In this document: piece after piece, positions 47,611 to 56,087 of the stretch
Position numbering within the stretch: the stretch's first letter is position 1
Layout of the letters: each line of letters starts with the position of its first letter
Assembly: GCF_021389935.1 (NCBI RefSeq)
Contig: NZ_CP089979.1
Span: forward strand, 5,437,001-5,501,000
Length of the DNA stretch: 64,000 nt
Origin: Fulvivirga ligni
GTDB taxonomy: Bacteria > Bacteroidota > Bacteroidia > Cytophagales > Cyclobacteriaceae
Reading direction: 5' to 3'
Position numbers and translations under genes: made by a program
Notes under the pieces: model-generated
Seen by the model: only the letters and a program-made list of their open reading frames with translations
Database searches by the model: none
Told to the model about the DNA's origin: nothing

Positions 47611-48261
47611 ATGAATTTCAATAAATATTTAAGCAGCACTCTACGTGCCATGTTAGTACTTGCACTAGCTTTTAGCCTGTTCTCTTGCGGAGATGATGGT
47701 GAAATAGGACCCAAAGGAAAAAAAGGATTAGAAGGAGAAGTGGGCGATACCGGAGAAGAGGGTGCGAAAGGCTTCACCGAATTAATAGAGGCAGGTTATT
47801 TTGATCTAACCGTAAAAGGCCACAGAGCAGATGGTACCGAATTTGAAGAATTAATTCATTATATATATGCCGATGATCCTTTTGCTTCGGCCGACTCAGG
47901 GGGCAGGGTACATATAACGAGGTACCAATTTGAAAATCAGTTTTCATACCCTAGAGCAAACCCATATTTCGGCTTTGATGGCGAATATGATGCAGAAAAT
48001 GAGACTTTTGACTTCTACTACTGCTCATTTCTATTAGAAAAAGAGGATAGCGCTAACAGTCTGTTCAGTTTTCAGGCGAATATCTTCAGAATGGATAACA
48101 TGCTGATAGACAACATTCTCTATCAAGATGGTATTTTGTCCTTTGATTTTTCTTTTTCCGATGATGGCGAGGACAATTCTACCAAACAGCCATTACAAAT
48201 TGAAGGGTCCTTCTTTTCTGGCACCAAGATTTATACTGAAGTTCTTTTACGCAAAAAGTAG
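47611..48261 (+). CDS. Collagen-like lipoprotein 2
   Basis: 216 residues. Lipobox LALAFSLFSC, Gly-X-Y stretch (GEIGPKGKKGLEGEVGDTGE and EGAKG), then the same C-terminal domain (HRADGTEFEELIHYIYADDP ... PLQIEGSFFSGTKIYTE). It begins 11 bases after the stop of paralogue 1. Confidence 0.8.
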   Translation: MNFNKYLSSTLRAMLVLALAFSLFSCGDDGEIGPKGKKGLEGEVGDTGEEGAKGFTELIEAGYFDLTVKGHRADGTEFEELIHYIYADDPFASADSGGRVHITRYQFENQFSYPRANPYFGFDGEYDAENETFDFYYCSFLLEKEDSANSLFSFQANIFRMDNMLIDNILYQDGILSFDFSFSDDGEDNSTKQPLQIEGSFFSGTKIYTEVLLRKK

Positions 48262-48273
48262 AATTAAAAAATC

Positions 48274-48927
48274 ATGCATTACATATCTAAAATAGCTTAC
48301 AGCTACCCAATTATATTATTATTAACGCTCTCCCTCACCCTATTCTCTTGCGATGGAGAAGACGGAGACATTGGCCCTACTGGCGAAGTAGGCGATCAGG
48401 GGGAAAAAGGAACCAAAGGAATTACCGGTGAAGATGGTCTTTACCACATTGGCACTTTTGAAGGCACCATCAATGGCACATACCCTACTGGAGAGGAATT
48501 TCAGCATAACTTTAGTTATGAGTATTCAGTGTCTCCATATGATAGAGTAACGTCTTACGGTCAGAACACTCATAGACTGGAATTCACAAGGTTTAATACT
48601 CCCAGCTCGCAGGCAACTGACAATAGCCGAATCATATTAATAATATCCAACATAAATACTGATGAAGAATACATGTATACTTCAGATTTTGACTTGAATG
48701 CCCTGATTCCTATGGAAGATGGAAAATGGTTTGAGTTTGATAGTTATTATGATGAAAACGAAGATAGCTTTGACGTCTTCAACTATCATTACAATAATGA
48801 AACCGCCGAGATGAGTTTCAACTTTTTGTATTTAGGAGAGAATGGAAATAACAGCACAAATAATTCTGTTGAAATATTCGGCACCTTCAAATCAGGAGGT
48901 AAAGTATATAAAGAAGTCAATAATTGA
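48274..48927 (+). CDS. Collagen-like lipoprotein 3
   Basis: 217 residues. Lipobox LTLSLTLFSC, Gly-X-Y stretch (GEDGDIGPTGEVGDQGEKGT, KGITGEDG), C-terminal domain NGTYPTGEEFQHNFSYEYSV ... SVEIFGTFKSGGKVYKEV. It begins 12 bases after paralogue 2. A perfect hairpin terminator follows at 48941-48980, so the three form one operon. Confidence 0.8.
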   Translation: MHYISKIAYSYPIILLLTLSLTLFSCDGEDGDIGPTGEVGDQGEKGTKGITGEDGLYHIGTFEGTINGTYPTGEEFQHNFSYEYSVSPYDRVTSYGQNTHRLEFTRFNTPSSQATDNSRIILIISNINTDEEYMYTSDFDLNALIPMEDGKWFEFDSYYDENEDSFDVFNYHYNNETAEMSFNFLYLGENGNNSTNNSVEIFGTFKSGGKVYKEVNN

Positions 48928-48940
48928 TGGAAAATAAGCA

Positions 48941-48980
48941 TTTCACCAGTCACCAGGCAGGAGCCTGGTGACTGGTGAAA
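48941..48980. terminator. Perfect 18-bp-arm hairpin (bidirectional terminator)
   Basis: TTTCACCAGTCACCAGGC-AGGA-GCCTGGTGACTGGTGAAA, no mismatch. Between the convergent lipoprotein operon and HxlR gene. Loop and stem relate it to the short R5 palindromes. Confidence 0.85.
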
Positions 48981-48981
48981 T

Positions 48982-49329
48982 TTACTTTTCCATTATTTCT
49001 TTTCTGAAATGAACACCCCAATCGAGTATCTCATCCAGCAGTTTATGCATGGAATGCCCTAAAGGTGTTAATGAATATTCTACCGTAACCGGCATGCTAT
49101 CATACAAAGTTCTGGTTATGATTTTATTCATTTCCAGAGACTTAAGCTCCTGAGAAAGCATCTTGGGTGAGATGTCTCCAATATCTCTCTGAAGCTCTCC
49201 AAATCTTTTATTGCCAAAAGTAAGTGCCAATACTATGGGCAATCGCCATTTGCCCTGAATCACCTCCATGGCATCTCTTGAAATCATCAACTTCTGCTGG
49301 CAAACTTCGCTCTTCTGATTCATAACCAA
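48982..49329 (-). CDS. HxlR-family transcriptional regulator
   Basis: 115 residues. Winged-helix HxlR signature: CQQKLMISRDAMEVIQGKWR (one conserved Cys), FGELQRDIGDISPKMLSQEL, EYSLTPLGHSM. These regulators respond to redox or electrophile signals through the N-terminal Cys in several species. Divergent from the YceI gene with twin palindromes between them. Confidence 0.9.
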   Translation of the reverse strand: MVMNQKSEVCQQKLMISRDAMEVIQGKWRLPIVLALTFGNKRFGELQRDIGDISPKMLSQELKSLEMNKIITRTLYDSMPVTVEYSLTPLGHSMHKLLDEILDWGVHFRKEIMEK

Positions 49330-49345
49330 TTGATTATCAAATTAC

Positions 49346-49377
49346 TTACCCGAAGGTAACTACTTACCAAGAGGTAA
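49346..49377. promoter_or_regulatory. Twin TTACC-N4-GGTAA palindromes (HxlR operator)
   Basis: TTACC-CGAA-GGTAA (49346-49359) and TTACC-AAGA-GGTAA (49364-49377), spaced 18 bases centre to centre, in the divergent HxlR-YceI gap. The spacing would place two dimers side by side on nearly the same DNA face. Binding by the adjacent HxlR protein is inferred. Confidence 0.7.
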
Positions 49378-49441
49378 CAACTATATTTAGTATAGCAAAG
49401 AAGGATAATTTTGAGCCAATAACAAATTGAAAAAAGCAATT

Positions 49442-49990
49442 ATGGCAAGTTCAAAAACATGGGTGATTGACCCTACACATTCAGAAGTCCTTTTCAAGAT
49501 CAAGCATCTGGTGATCTCCACCGTTACAGGATCTTTTAACAAGTTTAGCGGTGAGGCAAAAACTGACGGTGATGATTTTAGTGGTGCAAAAGTAAATTTC
49601 ACTATAGATGTTAGCAGTATAGACACTAACCAGCCGCAGCGCGATGGCCACCTGCAAAGTGGTGATTTTTTTGAGGCAGAAACTTACCCTGAAATCAGCT
49701 TTGAATCAATCTCTTTTAGCAAGGTTGACGATGAAAATTATGCTATGGCTGGCAACCTCACCATGAAAGGTGTTACCAAGCCTGTGGCTCTTAATGTAGA
49801 ATACGGTGGCTCAGCTGGCGATGGCCATGGGAACATCAAGCACGGCTTTGAGGTAACAGGGGTTGTTAATCGTATGGAATTCGGCATGACCTGGAATAAA
49901 CTTACTGATACCGGAGGCCTTGGATTAGGAGAAAACATAAAGCTCATCGCTAACATTCAGGTGGCAGAGCTGGTTGAAGAAACAGCTTAA
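49442..49990 (+). CDS. YceI-family lipid-binding protein
   Basis: 182 residues from ATG 49442. YceI fold: WVIDPTHSEVLFKIKHLVIS, RDGHLQSGDFFEAETYPEIS, GNLTMKGVTKPVALNVEYGG and EFGMTWNKL. No signal peptide, so probably cytoplasmic in contrast to E. coli YceI. The fold binds isoprenoids. Probably regulated by the divergent HxlR gene. Confidence 0.92.
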   Translation: MASSKTWVIDPTHSEVLFKIKHLVISTVTGSFNKFSGEAKTDGDDFSGAKVNFTIDVSSIDTNQPQRDGHLQSGDFFEAETYPEISFESISFSKVDDENYAMAGNLTMKGVTKPVALNVEYGGSAGDGHGNIKHGFEVTGVVNRMEFGMTWNKLTDTGGLGLGENIKLIANIQVAELVEETA

Positions 49991-49997
49991 AAAAGGA

Positions 49998-50044
49998 AGT
50001 CTCAAAAGCGATGACAAGAAGTATTTTGTCACACTTTTGAGACT
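49998..50044. terminator. Terminator hairpin after YceI
   Basis: AGTCTCAAAAG and CTTTTGAGACT pair perfectly, with an inner GACAA/TTGTC stem, followed by ATTCTTATTT. Shared with the convergent gene at 50080. Confidence 0.75.
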
Positions 50045-50079
50045 ATTCTTATTTATGATTAGGTATAGAATCTTGGCTT

Positions 50080-51126
50080 TTAAGCTTCAATAGGATCCAC
50101 TGATATTGAGGCTTCTCCTTTTTGTACACTGTCAACTTCTATGATCACTTCCTGCTCAAAGGTTTTTTTACTCTCTTTAAGCGCAAAAGTATAAATAGCC
50201 GTTATCTTAGTCTTCTGAGGAGACAGCATCATCATCACCTTTCCTATAGACTTTGGGGGAATAGTGACAGTAACTTCTTTCTTAAAGGCGTCCGTTTCTG
50301 TTTTAGTTTCCTCCTCACCAATGGTAAAAGTATTCTCCAGCGTGGCAGTAATGGTACTTGAAAGCTCTGCTGAAACAGGTCCTTTGCTCACCCCCACAGT
50401 AGCTGTTTTACTAATAGAGATGCCTACCATGGTACTTCTGCTAAATGATCTTGTAATAGATTGGCTGATCTCGTTTTCCAACACCAGATGAGAAACCTGA
50501 TCTTTATCGGTGAGATTAGTTGTTTCATCAAAAAGAGTGATAGTGCCACCAGTAGGCGTTGAAACAATATCTGTATATTCAATTTTGATCAACTCCAGAT
50601 CCGGCTGTAATATCTTTATGCTCGAAACATTATCATTAAATCCAAAAGTTTTAAGGTTATCATAATCCCCCGGATCAAACTCCCTGTGGCCACCTTTCAT
50701 GTGCTTGTCTTTATACAATACCACTGCTGTACCTACCGGTACTTTCATAGAGGAAATGGTATCATTTTTCAGAAAGGGAAATGCATAATCTGAGCTCTGC
50801 CCTACTCCTGCCAGGCTTTGCTTGAAGCCCTTGAATCCGATATGCTCATAAAACTGGATCAAAGGAAAAAGGTCTGTATCATGCTCAAACACTTCAATAG
50901 AGCTGATCTTATCATTCCAATTTGGAATAGAAGTATAATCTCCGGCAAAGATCACTCTGTATGGTCCCCTAAAACCAGAATCTCTGTAGAACTTTACGAA
51001 AAAGCCATCTTTTACCTTAATCGAACTGATAGAATCATTGCCAATAGGAATTCTGGCATATTCGCCTATTCCCAACTCAGCCTTGCGGCCTTTAAACTTT
51101 ACATCTCTATAAATTGTAACTGCCAT
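50080..51126 (-). CDS. Beta-gamma-crystallin / aerolysin-like fusion protein
   Basis: 348 residues, no signal peptide. Residues 1-180 hold four crystallin-type Greek-key motifs in two domains (FKGRKAELGIGEYARI, YRVIFAGDYTSIPNWNDKIS with the calcium-type N-D-K-I-S-S, FKGFKQSLAGVGQ, MKGGHREFDPGDYDNLKTFG). Residues 185-348 read like the ETX/MTX2-aerolysin pore-forming fold: alternating Ser/Thr and hydrophobic residues (VGISISKTATVGVSKGPVSA, ELSSTITATLENTFTIGEEE) followed by VTVTIPPKSIGKVMMMLSPQ. The amphibian beta-gamma-CAT toxin has the same domain pairing. Pore formation is inference. Confidence 0.78.
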   Translation of the reverse strand: MAVTIYRDVKFKGRKAELGIGEYARIPIGNDSISSIKVKDGFFVKFYRDSGFRGPYRVIFAGDYTSIPNWNDKISSIEVFEHDTDLFPLIQFYEHIGFKGFKQSLAGVGQSSDYAFPFLKNDTISSMKVPVGTAVVLYKDKHMKGGHREFDPGDYDNLKTFGFNDNVSSIKILQPDLELIKIEYTDIVSTPTGGTITLFDETTNLTDKDQVSHLVLENEISQSITRSFSRSTMVGISISKTATVGVSKGPVSAELSSTITATLENTFTIGEEETKTETDAFKKEVTVTIPPKSIGKVMMMLSPQKTKITAIYTFALKESKKTFEQEVIIEVDSVQKGEASISVDPIEA

Positions 51127-51376
51127 AGTAAATAGATTTAAAAAATTATAGGTTAAACATTAAAATCTCTCTATAACAAATTTACCTAGCAAGCATGTGC
51201 TAAAAATATAGCATTACCGCCATTTAATGATACATTTCCGACAAATAAGGCTATAACAAAATCGACAAATTGGTAATATTCCGACGGTGAGTAATGTAAA
51301 GGATTCTGGATGAGAGGGTTATTGTTAAGTGTATAACAAGTAGAATTACTATTGAAGCCAAACGAATAGGTGGAGT

Positions 51377-51682
51377 CTAGAGTCTCACTTTTTTCGGATC
51401 TTGTCGGCTATCAAAAACTCGGTTAACAAAAATTTTAGAGCCTTCTTCTCTATATATTAGAAGATAATTACTAATGATTAGTTTTTGATAGTTTATTTCT
51501 GGATGAAGATCGCTAATGTAGCGCGTGCCTCCAATGATAGGATTAGAAAGCCTTTCTACCTTAGCCATAATTGAATCAATAATTTTAAAGGATTTTTTCT
51601 CTCCTAATAATGGTAAGTTAAATTCATAAATCTGGCGAAGATCAGACTTAGCATGTTCTGTCCAGATTACTTCTTTCTCCAA
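51377..51682 (-). CDS. ParE/RelE-type toxin
   Basis: 101 residues. MEKEVIWTEHAKSDLRQIYE, VERLSNPIIGGTRYISDLHP, YQKLIISNYLLIYREEGSKI, FVNRVFDSRQDPKK: the ParE/RelE plasmid-stabilisation pattern. Overlaps the upstream antitoxin gene by 16 bases. Target (gyrase or ribosome) cannot be told. Confidence 0.88.
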   Translation of the reverse strand: MEKEVIWTEHAKSDLRQIYEFNLPLLGEKKSFKIIDSIMAKVERLSNPIIGGTRYISDLHPEINYQKLIISNYLLIYREEGSKIFVNRVFDSRQDPKKVRL

Positions 51683-51900
51683 GATTGAATTTCTTCTTTT
51701 AATGATTGGTGGTCTGTTAAACGACCTGCTTTTATGTCAGCCTCAGACGCCTCCAGCATACTATCCATCATTTCTTTGGATATGGACTTTACCTGTCCAT
51801 CTTGAGAAGATAGCAACGTATAGACCGCCTCCAATAAGCGACTGTCATTGATCTGATCTATGATTCTATGTAGCTCTAGTCTTATCTCTGGTGTATTCAT
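51667..51900 (-). CDS. Antitoxin partner of ParE/RelE-type toxin
   Basis: 77 residues from ATG 51900 (MNTPEIRLELHRIIDQINDS). Helical, charged, with SKEMMDSMLEASEADIKAGR near the C-terminus, the part that usually wraps the toxin. An N-terminal DNA-binding fold is not obvious. The antitoxin-first order and the overlap fit a type II operon. Confidence 0.82.
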   Translation of the reverse strand: MNTPEIRLELHRIIDQINDSRLLEAVYTLLSSQDGQVKSISKEMMDSMLEASEADIKAGRLTDHQSLKEEIQSWRKK

Positions 51901-52079
51901 CTGTATGACTTTACAATTTTTTAAAGATAATGGTTTCATTTTAAAGTTGCTGTCTTATTCTACATCTCAATAATATTAATCAAGTATCTATAAAATGACC
52001 TAGAGCATTATCCAGACATATCTACCTCAACACCATCACATTTCACATCATCTTTCCTAATTTTAGCAAAAAAGCTACT

Positions 52080-52796
52080 ATGACTAAATTCTTTCAGTGT
52101 TTCCTCCTATCACTTTTATTTATTTCAGGCGCCGCATGTGCTCAAAAATCAGAGCTAGCAACCACAAAAGCCTCAGCCAACTACGGGAAATCTGTGGCTG
52201 TATTTGGCGGTTCTGTTTCTGTAATACCTCCCAGTGATAGTGCTAAAGTATTGTGGGAAAGATTTTTAGGAATGAAAATCACAAACTACGGCGTGCCTGG
52301 TGCCGGGTTTTCATCATTACAAGGAAAATCTATGCAACAGCAGATAGATGAAGCTGGTGTGTTTGATATATATGTACTTTGGGCCTCCACTAATGATTAT
52401 ACAAATAACAGAGCCATTGGAGAATATACGGACTACACTGAGTTTGACAACTATAATAAAGAAAAACTCACCACTCAGGCAGGGGGCATCAATTACTGCA
52501 TCAAAAAAATATATGAGCTCAACCCGAAAGCCACCATCTATTTCTTCACTTCAAGTAAGGCCTTTACCGGCAGAGGTGGCTATGATCCGTTTGATGAAAA
52601 AGGCATGGTGAAATATGTAGATATGCAGAAAAAAATATGTGAGCTGCACGGTATTCCTTATCTGGATCAGTTTACCCTTGGTGGCTACAGCATTTACAAT
52701 AAGGATGTATATTATCATGATGCTATCCATATGAACGCTTTGGGCTACACCAAGCTAGGCGAACTTCAAGTATCTTTTCTGGCGTTTCCCAATTAA
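52080..52796 (+). CDS. Secreted SGNH/GDSL hydrolase
   Basis: 238 residues. Signal peptide ends at ACAQ (residue 22). SGNH blocks: FGGSVS (Ser, in place of GDS), YGVPGAG (Gly), WASTNDY (Asn), and YYHDAIHMNALGY (Asp/His). Acts on ester bonds, for example of acetylated glycans; substrate unknown. Confidence 0.8.
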   Translation: MTKFFQCFLLSLLFISGAACAQKSELATTKASANYGKSVAVFGGSVSVIPPSDSAKVLWERFLGMKITNYGVPGAGFSSLQGKSMQQQIDEAGVFDIYVLWASTNDYTNNRAIGEYTDYTEFDNYNKEKLTTQAGGINYCIKKIYELNPKATIYFFTSSKAFTGRGGYDPFDEKGMVKYVDMQKKICELHGIPYLDQFTLGGYSIYNKDVYYHDAIHMNALGYTKLGELQVSFLAFPN

Positions 52797-52805
52797 AATC
52801 ATTGA

Positions 52806-52835
52806 TAAGTCGCTCGGCTTTCTGCCGGGTAACCA
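52806..52835. repeat. Degenerate R5-type hairpin
   Basis: AAGTCGCTCGGC-TTTCT-GCCGGGTAACC, weak right arm. Just after the SGNH hydrolase gene. Confidence 0.45.
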
Positions 52836-52916
52836 ATCTTACTACAATATCTACCAACCTGGCTACAGTATTTGGTAATTAGGTTCACAGCTTTGCATGA
52901 ATCAATAAATGGAATC

Positions 52917-53642
52917 ATGCAAAATATAAAAAACAAAGTAGTAGCAATAACAGGTGCCAGCAGCGGCATCGGTAAAGCCATAGCAATTACCCTGACAAAG
53001 CTGGGAGCCAAAGTAGTTCTGGGAGCCAGAAGAGAACATCAACTTCAGGAGGTAGTGAGCGAAATTAAACACGCACATGGTGAAGCCTTTTATCTACGAG
53101 CTGATGTAACACAACAACGTGACTTGCAAAATCTAGCTGAACTTGCCGTGGAAAAATTCGGTAAATTAGATGTGATTGTAAATAATGCAGGCGTAGCGGC
53201 CATAAGCAGAATAGACGAACTAGACATCAAAGGCTGGAATAATATGATTGACATTAACCTTAAGGGTACTCTTAATGGTATGGCTGCTGCCCTCCCAATT
53301 TTCAAAAAGCAGCATAGCGGACATATCGTGAATATCATTTCTACCTCAGGGATTAAAATCACACCGCTACAAGGAGTCTATGCCGCCACCAAAAATGCCG
53401 TTAGAACCCTATCAGAAGCATTTAGGCAAGAGTCTGATGGAAAAATACGTATTACTTCCATATCACCCGGGATGACTAAAACAAGCTTTGTTGATGATAT
53501 AGATAATGAAGAATTAAAATCAGCGGTTTCAAAAATAGCCATATCACCTGAGGCTATAGCTAACGCAGTGGTATATGCCATAAGTCAGCCCAATGATGTG
53601 GAGGTGGGCAGCATCGTTATCAGACCAGCTGTACAAAATTAA
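52917..53642 (+). CDS. SDR-family NAD(P)-dependent oxidoreductase
   Basis: 241 residues from ATG 52917 (MQNIKNKVVAITGASSGIGK). TGASSGIG motif, NNAG in VIVNNAGVAA, Ser in IISTSGIK and YAATKNA (YxxxK). Classical SDR subfamily (YdfG/FabG-like length). The AraC regulator gene begins 6 bases after its stop, so the regulator probably controls this oxidoreductase. Confidence 0.9.
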   Translation: MQNIKNKVVAITGASSGIGKAIAITLTKLGAKVVLGARREHQLQEVVSEIKHAHGEAFYLRADVTQQRDLQNLAELAVEKFGKLDVIVNNAGVAAISRIDELDIKGWNNMIDINLKGTLNGMAAALPIFKKQHSGHIVNIISTSGIKITPLQGVYAATKNAVRTLSEAFRQESDGKIRITSISPGMTKTSFVDDIDNEELKSAVSKIAISPEAIANAVVYAISQPNDVEVGSIVIRPAVQN

Positions 53643-53648
53643 ACGGTA

Positions 53649-54563
53649 ATGGATCAGGATATCATTCATTATACTAACATATCTGATTTACTCTATGACC
53701 TGGGAGAAGCCGGGCCTCGCCATCCGCTTATTGCTCTGGTTGATTATGATCAAGCGACCGTGCGAAACATAAAAATGGGAGCTAAAATAACACTCGACTT
53801 TTATAAAATCTCCTTTAAAGATTCGTTCTTCGGACAGGTAAAATATGGTCAGGGCTATTATGATTTCAAAGCTGGTGGACTTGCATTTTTGAAACCTAAG
53901 CAGGTGGTAATTGCTCCTGAAAACGAAGACAGTTATCAGGGCAAGGTGATCTACTTCCACCCGGATTTTATTAGGCATCATCAACTAGGAAAAACAATTC
54001 ATCAATATGGTTTTTTCTCCTATGATGTGGCTGAAGCACTACACCTCTCAGATCATGAGAAGACCATTATCAGCAATTTATTCAAATCAATAGAAAGAGA
54101 GCTTCAAAACAACATTGATCAATTCAGTCAGGATGTGTTAGTTTCATCTCTGGAGCTACTACTTAATTATAGCAACAGGTTCTACAATCGACAGTTTATC
54201 ACAAGAAAAGTCATTAATAATGAGACCATTGCCTCTTTAGATCAACTGCTTGTAGAATATTATAATGGAAACAAAGCCCTGCAAAGCGGATTACCATCTG
54301 TACAAGAAATTAGCCATAAGCTTGGTGTTTCTCAGCGTTATTTAAGTGACATGCTAAGACAACTCACAGGTATTAATACTCAGCAATACATTCAAAATAA
54401 GATAATTGAGCACTCCAAAGATTTGCTTGGCTCAACTTCATTATCTGTATCGGAAATAGCCTACCAACTCGGTTTTGAGCACCCTCAATCATTTAGCAAA
54501 CTATTCAAAGCCAAAACCGAGCTAACGCCTCTTCAATTTAGACAAAGCTTTGATAACCAATAA
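53649..54563 (+). CDS. AraC-family transcriptional regulator
   Basis: 304 residues. N-terminal cupin-like sensor (RHPLIALVDYDQATVRN to VIAPENEDSYQGKVIYFHPD), then the two HTH motifs VQEISHKLGVSQRYLSDMLR and SVSEIAYQLGFEHPQSFSKL. Probably co-transcribed with the SDR gene just upstream. Confidence 0.92.
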   Translation: MDQDIIHYTNISDLLYDLGEAGPRHPLIALVDYDQATVRNIKMGAKITLDFYKISFKDSFFGQVKYGQGYYDFKAGGLAFLKPKQVVIAPENEDSYQGKVIYFHPDFIRHHQLGKTIHQYGFFSYDVAEALHLSDHEKTIISNLFKSIERELQNNIDQFSQDVLVSSLELLLNYSNRFYNRQFITRKVINNETIASLDQLLVEYYNGNKALQSGLPSVQEISHKLGVSQRYLSDMLRQLTGINTQQYIQNKIIEHSKDLLGSTSLSVSEIAYQLGFEHPQSFSKLFKAKTELTPLQFRQSFDNQ

Positions 54564-54699
54564 ATTTCAATTACCAGCACCTAGTATTTAAAACTTTTCT
54601 TGCGTCCGCCTTCTGACAATCCATGTCGAAGTTATCATTCAAATTATTTTTATTGAGTTAAAAACCTCTTATTTGCCTTCAGCATTTTTCACCTTAACC

Positions 54700-55353
54700 A
54701 TGAAAAAATATATATCTGAGCTGATAGGCACTTATGGCCTGGTATTCTGCGGTACTGGCGCTATTGTGATTAACGATGTTTCCGGAGGGAGTATTACCCA
54801 TCCGGGCATAGCGATCACCTTTGGCCTTATTGTAATGGCCATGATCTATACTTTTGGTGAAATTTCAGGAGCTCATATGAATCCGGCCGTTACCATTGCC
54901 TTTTGGTTTGCAAAGAGATTTTCCGGGAAGCAGGTTTTGCCCTATATCATTGCGCAACTTGTAGGTGCACTTGCCGCCAGCTTTACGCTGAAAATGCTCT
55001 TTCCCAGCCACATCACTTTGGGTGCTACGCTACCTTCTGGAGATATATGGCAAACTTTTGTAATAGAAATTATTCTTACCTTCTTTCTCATGCTGGTGAT
55101 CATGCACGTATCTACCGGCTCAAAAGAAATTGGAAATCTGGCTGGGATGGCCATTGGAGCCACAGTACTTCTTGAAGCTATGTTTGCCGGACCAATAACA
55201 GGGGCTTCCATGAACCCTGCTCGATCCCTAGCCCCGGCACTGGCCTCAGGACAGCTACAGCATTTCTGGGTGTATATTCTTGCTCCTGTAATAGGTGCAT
55301 CGCTGGCCATCTTGCTATGTAGATTTTTGAATACGGATAAGGAATGCTGTTAG
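54700..55353 (+). CDS. Aquaporin (MIP family)
   Basis: 217 residues from ATG 54700. Both NPA boxes are present, HMNPAVT (about 64) and SMNPARS (about 180), within six membrane segments. Residues around the pore (FG...SGAHMNPAV) fit water-selective AqpZ-like channels rather than glycerol facilitators; selectivity not proven. Confidence 0.93.
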   Translation: MKKYISELIGTYGLVFCGTGAIVINDVSGGSITHPGIAITFGLIVMAMIYTFGEISGAHMNPAVTIAFWFAKRFSGKQVLPYIIAQLVGALAASFTLKMLFPSHITLGATLPSGDIWQTFVIEIILTFFLMLVIMHVSTGSKEIGNLAGMAIGATVLLEAMFAGPITGASMNPARSLAPALASGQLQHFWVYILAPVIGASLAILLCRFLNTDKECC

Positions 55354-55396
55354 GCATTCTTCTATAATTTGAACATAAATAAACTAAAAATAAGAT

Positions 55397-55870
55397 ATGG
55401 GATATAACATTACAGGTTACGCCACTAATGCTTCAATACAAAGCAAAGAAGACCTGGAAAGCCTCTGCGGTGTACAGCTTTCAGATCTGGAAAGCGAAGC
55501 TCCTGCTTATGAAGAAGCAACGGCAAGCTTTAGAGAAGATGGTCAGTTTTACATTTATTCGAATGACAAAGGGTCTATCATCTTCCCAAATTTCGGTCAG
55601 CTGGCTCAGAATATCCCAAGTAGTGGAGAGTTCATTCAGTTCATTGTGTCTGACGTATCTGATACGCACTATTTTGAAATGTACAATAACGGTGAGCTTA
55701 CCAGAAAACTCATTTTAACTGACGGTGAAGTAGCAGAAGAGTACGGTGAAGGCTTTATTGAAGAAGGCGATGAGGTGTTCGAGAAAGTTTGGGATTATAT
55801 ACAAGAAACAATAGGAGTTTCTGAAGCTGATATTATGGAGTTGCCTTTTAGAGCCTATTCTATCGTTTAA
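55397..55870 (+). CDS. Hypothetical acidic protein, 157 residues
   Basis: Soluble, acidic. MGYNITGYATNASIQSKEDL, DGQFYIYSNDKGSIIFPNFG, VAEEYGEGFIEEGDEVFEKV. No family recognised. Followed by a strong terminator. Confidence 0.65.
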   Translation: MGYNITGYATNASIQSKEDLESLCGVQLSDLESEAPAYEEATASFREDGQFYIYSNDKGSIIFPNFGQLAQNIPSSGEFIQFIVSDVSDTHYFEMYNNGELTRKLILTDGEVAEEYGEGFIEEGDEVFEKVWDYIQETIGVSEADIMELPFRAYSIV

Positions 55871-55896
55871 AATATTAAAAACGGCAGTAAACAAAA

Positions 55897-55926
55897 AAAG
55901 CCCTGAAAATTCAGGGCTTTCTTTTT
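55897..55926. terminator. Intrinsic terminator
   Basis: AAAGCCCTGA-AAAT-TCAGGGCTTT followed by CTTTTTT. Ends the hypothetical gene and precedes the tRNA on the other strand. Confidence 0.9.
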
Positions 55927-55929
55927 TAG

Positions 55930-56000
55930 AGGCGCTGAGCGGATTCGAACCGCTGTACAAGGTTTTGCAGACCTCTGCCTAGCCGCTCGGCCACAGCGCC
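55930..56000 (-). tRNA. tRNA-Cys (anticodon GCA)
   Basis: The minus strand reads GGCGCTGTGGCCGAGCGGCT, then anticodon loop CTGCAAA (GCA), then the T arm GGTTCGAATCC and acceptor CAGCGCC, discriminator U. 7-bp acceptor stem. The CCA end is not encoded. 71 nt is a normal length for tRNA-Cys. Confidence 0.95.
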
Positions 56001-56087
56001 ATTTCTAATTAGGTCTGCAAAACTATAAATAAACGGATATCCATCCAACCTTAGTCGTACTTTTTTATTAACCCGTACATAAATTTC

